The notes under the pieces are model-generated. The model did no database searches and was not told the DNA's origin. It saw only the letters and a program-made list of their open reading frames with translations. Shown piece by piece: positions 4,965 through 5,446 of a stretch of DNA of 5,446 nt. The position numbers were made by a program, and so were the translations under genes. How positions within the stretch are numbered: position 1 is the stretch's first letter; each line of letters begins with the position of its first letter. The stretch covers positions 1-5,446 of the forward strand of contig DATFYI010000133.1 in assembly GCA_035315125.1 (NCBI GenBank), in the 5' to 3' direction. Origin of the DNA: DATFYI01 sp035315125. Its GTDB lineage: Bacteria > Chloroflexota > Anaerolineae > Anaerolineales > Anaerolineaceae.

Positions 4965-5446
4965 ATGCACCCGAAACGAATTAATTCGATCCTGATTATC
5001 CCACTGATCATGCTGACTATGATGAGCTGTTCATTTCTTGGCCGGTCGATCAGTATTTTCCCAACCTCATCTCCCTCCCAGACCGCCTTCCCAAGCCAAA
5101 TGCCGGCGCCTTCCCAGTTTCCGCAGTCCACTCAAATATCGTCTGCCAATCAGTCTACGCCAGTAGTTGAAAACAGCCCTTCTACCGTTCCTATAGTCGG
5201 TGATCAAACCTATATCAATGTCTACAAACGGGTAAACCCTTCGGTTGTACATATTCGGGTGGTTCTGAGCACCAGCAGCAGTTCTACCAGTAGCTCGCCG
5301 TTTGTCATCCCAAATCTGCCAAACTTCCCCGGTTTTCCCAGTTCAACCCCTCAGGCTCCCTCTGGTGCCATTCCGGACCAGGCGATTGGCTCAGGATTTG
5401 TATATGATACCCAGGGGCATATCGTCACCAATAACCATGTTATCAG
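4965..5446 (+). CDS. HtrA/DegP-like trypsin-type serine protease, N-terminal part, 3'-truncated
   Basis: The frame is open from ATG 4965 to the window end (160 full codons). Residues 1-22 form a signal peptide: basic MHPKR, a hydrophobic run 'SILIIPLIMLTMM', then S-C22. C22 could be a lipobox cysteine, but methionine at -3 is unusual, so cleavage by signal peptidase I or retention as a membrane anchor is possible. Residues 23-75 are a Ser/Pro/Gln/Thr-rich stalk. The protease fold begins near 'YINVYKRVNPSVVHIRVV' (83-100), typical of the HtrA N-terminal strand. A Ser-rich and Pro/Phe-rich insert ('STSSSSTSSSP', 'PNLPNFPGFPSS') fills about 102-135. It is followed by 'AIGSGFVYD' and 'GHIVTNNHVI', where H158 is the catalytic histidine. 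The catalytic Asp, the Ser (GNSGG) and any PDZ domain lie beyond the window. The likely role is quality control or processing of exported proteins. Members of this family with long N-terminal stalks are usually membrane-anchored. Confidence 0.88.
   Translation, partial: MHPKRINSILIIPLIMLTMMSCSFLGRSISIFPTSSPSQTAFPSQMPAPSQFPQSTQISSANQSTPVVENSPSTVPIVGDQTYINVYKRVNPSVVHIRVVLSTSSSSTSSSPFVIPNLPNFPGFPSSTPQAPSGAIPDQAIGSGFVYDTQGHIVTNNHVI

Noticed and set aside
4886..5252. Minus-strand open frames opposite the 5' part of the protease gene
   Set aside because: The plus strand has a ribosome site, a signal peptide and a clear HtrA catalytic-histidine motif. The antisense frames have no such support.
1..5446. 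CRISPR arrays, insertion sequences, tRNA or rRNA genes, phage or defence genes
   Set aside because: No spaced direct repeats, terminal inverted repeats flanking a transposase, cloverleaf-like structures or ribosomal RNA stretches were seen on either strand.

Overview
The window looks like chromosomal DNA of moderate GC from a bacterium. The phylum is best guessed as Chloroflexota (Anaerolineae-like). That guess rests on the secreted proteins of the right half: a lipoprotein with a Thr/Ser/Pro-rich stalk, an 'AALT..A' motif after the lipobox and an NBR1-type Ig-like domain, beside an HtrA-like protease with a similar low-complexity stalk. The assignment is an inference from style, not from a marker gene.

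Left part (1-3654, all + strand): the downstream end of a 2-aminoethylphosphonate (AEP, ciliatine) uptake and degradation operon. In order it holds the C-terminal part of an ABC permease (PhnV-like, cut by the window start), the ABC ATPase (PhnT-like), AEP:pyruvate aminotransferase (PhnW) and phosphonoacetaldehyde hydrolase (PhnX, phosphonatase). The gaps are 20, 15 and 2 bases and each downstream gene has its own Shine-Dalgarno sequence, so the four genes are almost certainly co-transcribed. The logic is import of AEP, transamination to phosphonoacetaldehyde plus alanine, then C-P bond cleavage to acetaldehyde plus phosphate. The substrate-binding protein, the rest of the permease(s), any regulator and the operon promoter would lie left of the window. 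The catalytic residues of PhnW and PhnX are all present.

Middle (3655-3742): a short convergent intergenic region with a strong perfect hairpin (16-bp stem, TACG loop). It probably acts as a bidirectional terminator for the phn operon and for the lipoprotein gene that runs towards it.

Right part (3743-5446): two divergent genes for exported proteins share a 193-bp intergenic region. The minus-strand gene encodes a lipoprotein with two Ig-like domains; its start is better placed at 4771 than at the longest-ORF start 4789. The plus-strand gene, from 4965 to beyond the window end, encodes the N-terminus of a trypsin-like/HtrA (DegP-type) protease that is cut just after its catalytic histidine. 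The intergenic region carries a TATAAT box on each strand and a small inverted repeat between them.

Nothing here demands a wholly new system. The main points of interest are the compact phosphonatase operon in a probable Chloroflexota genome, the domain make-up of the lipoprotein, and the divergent promoter region.
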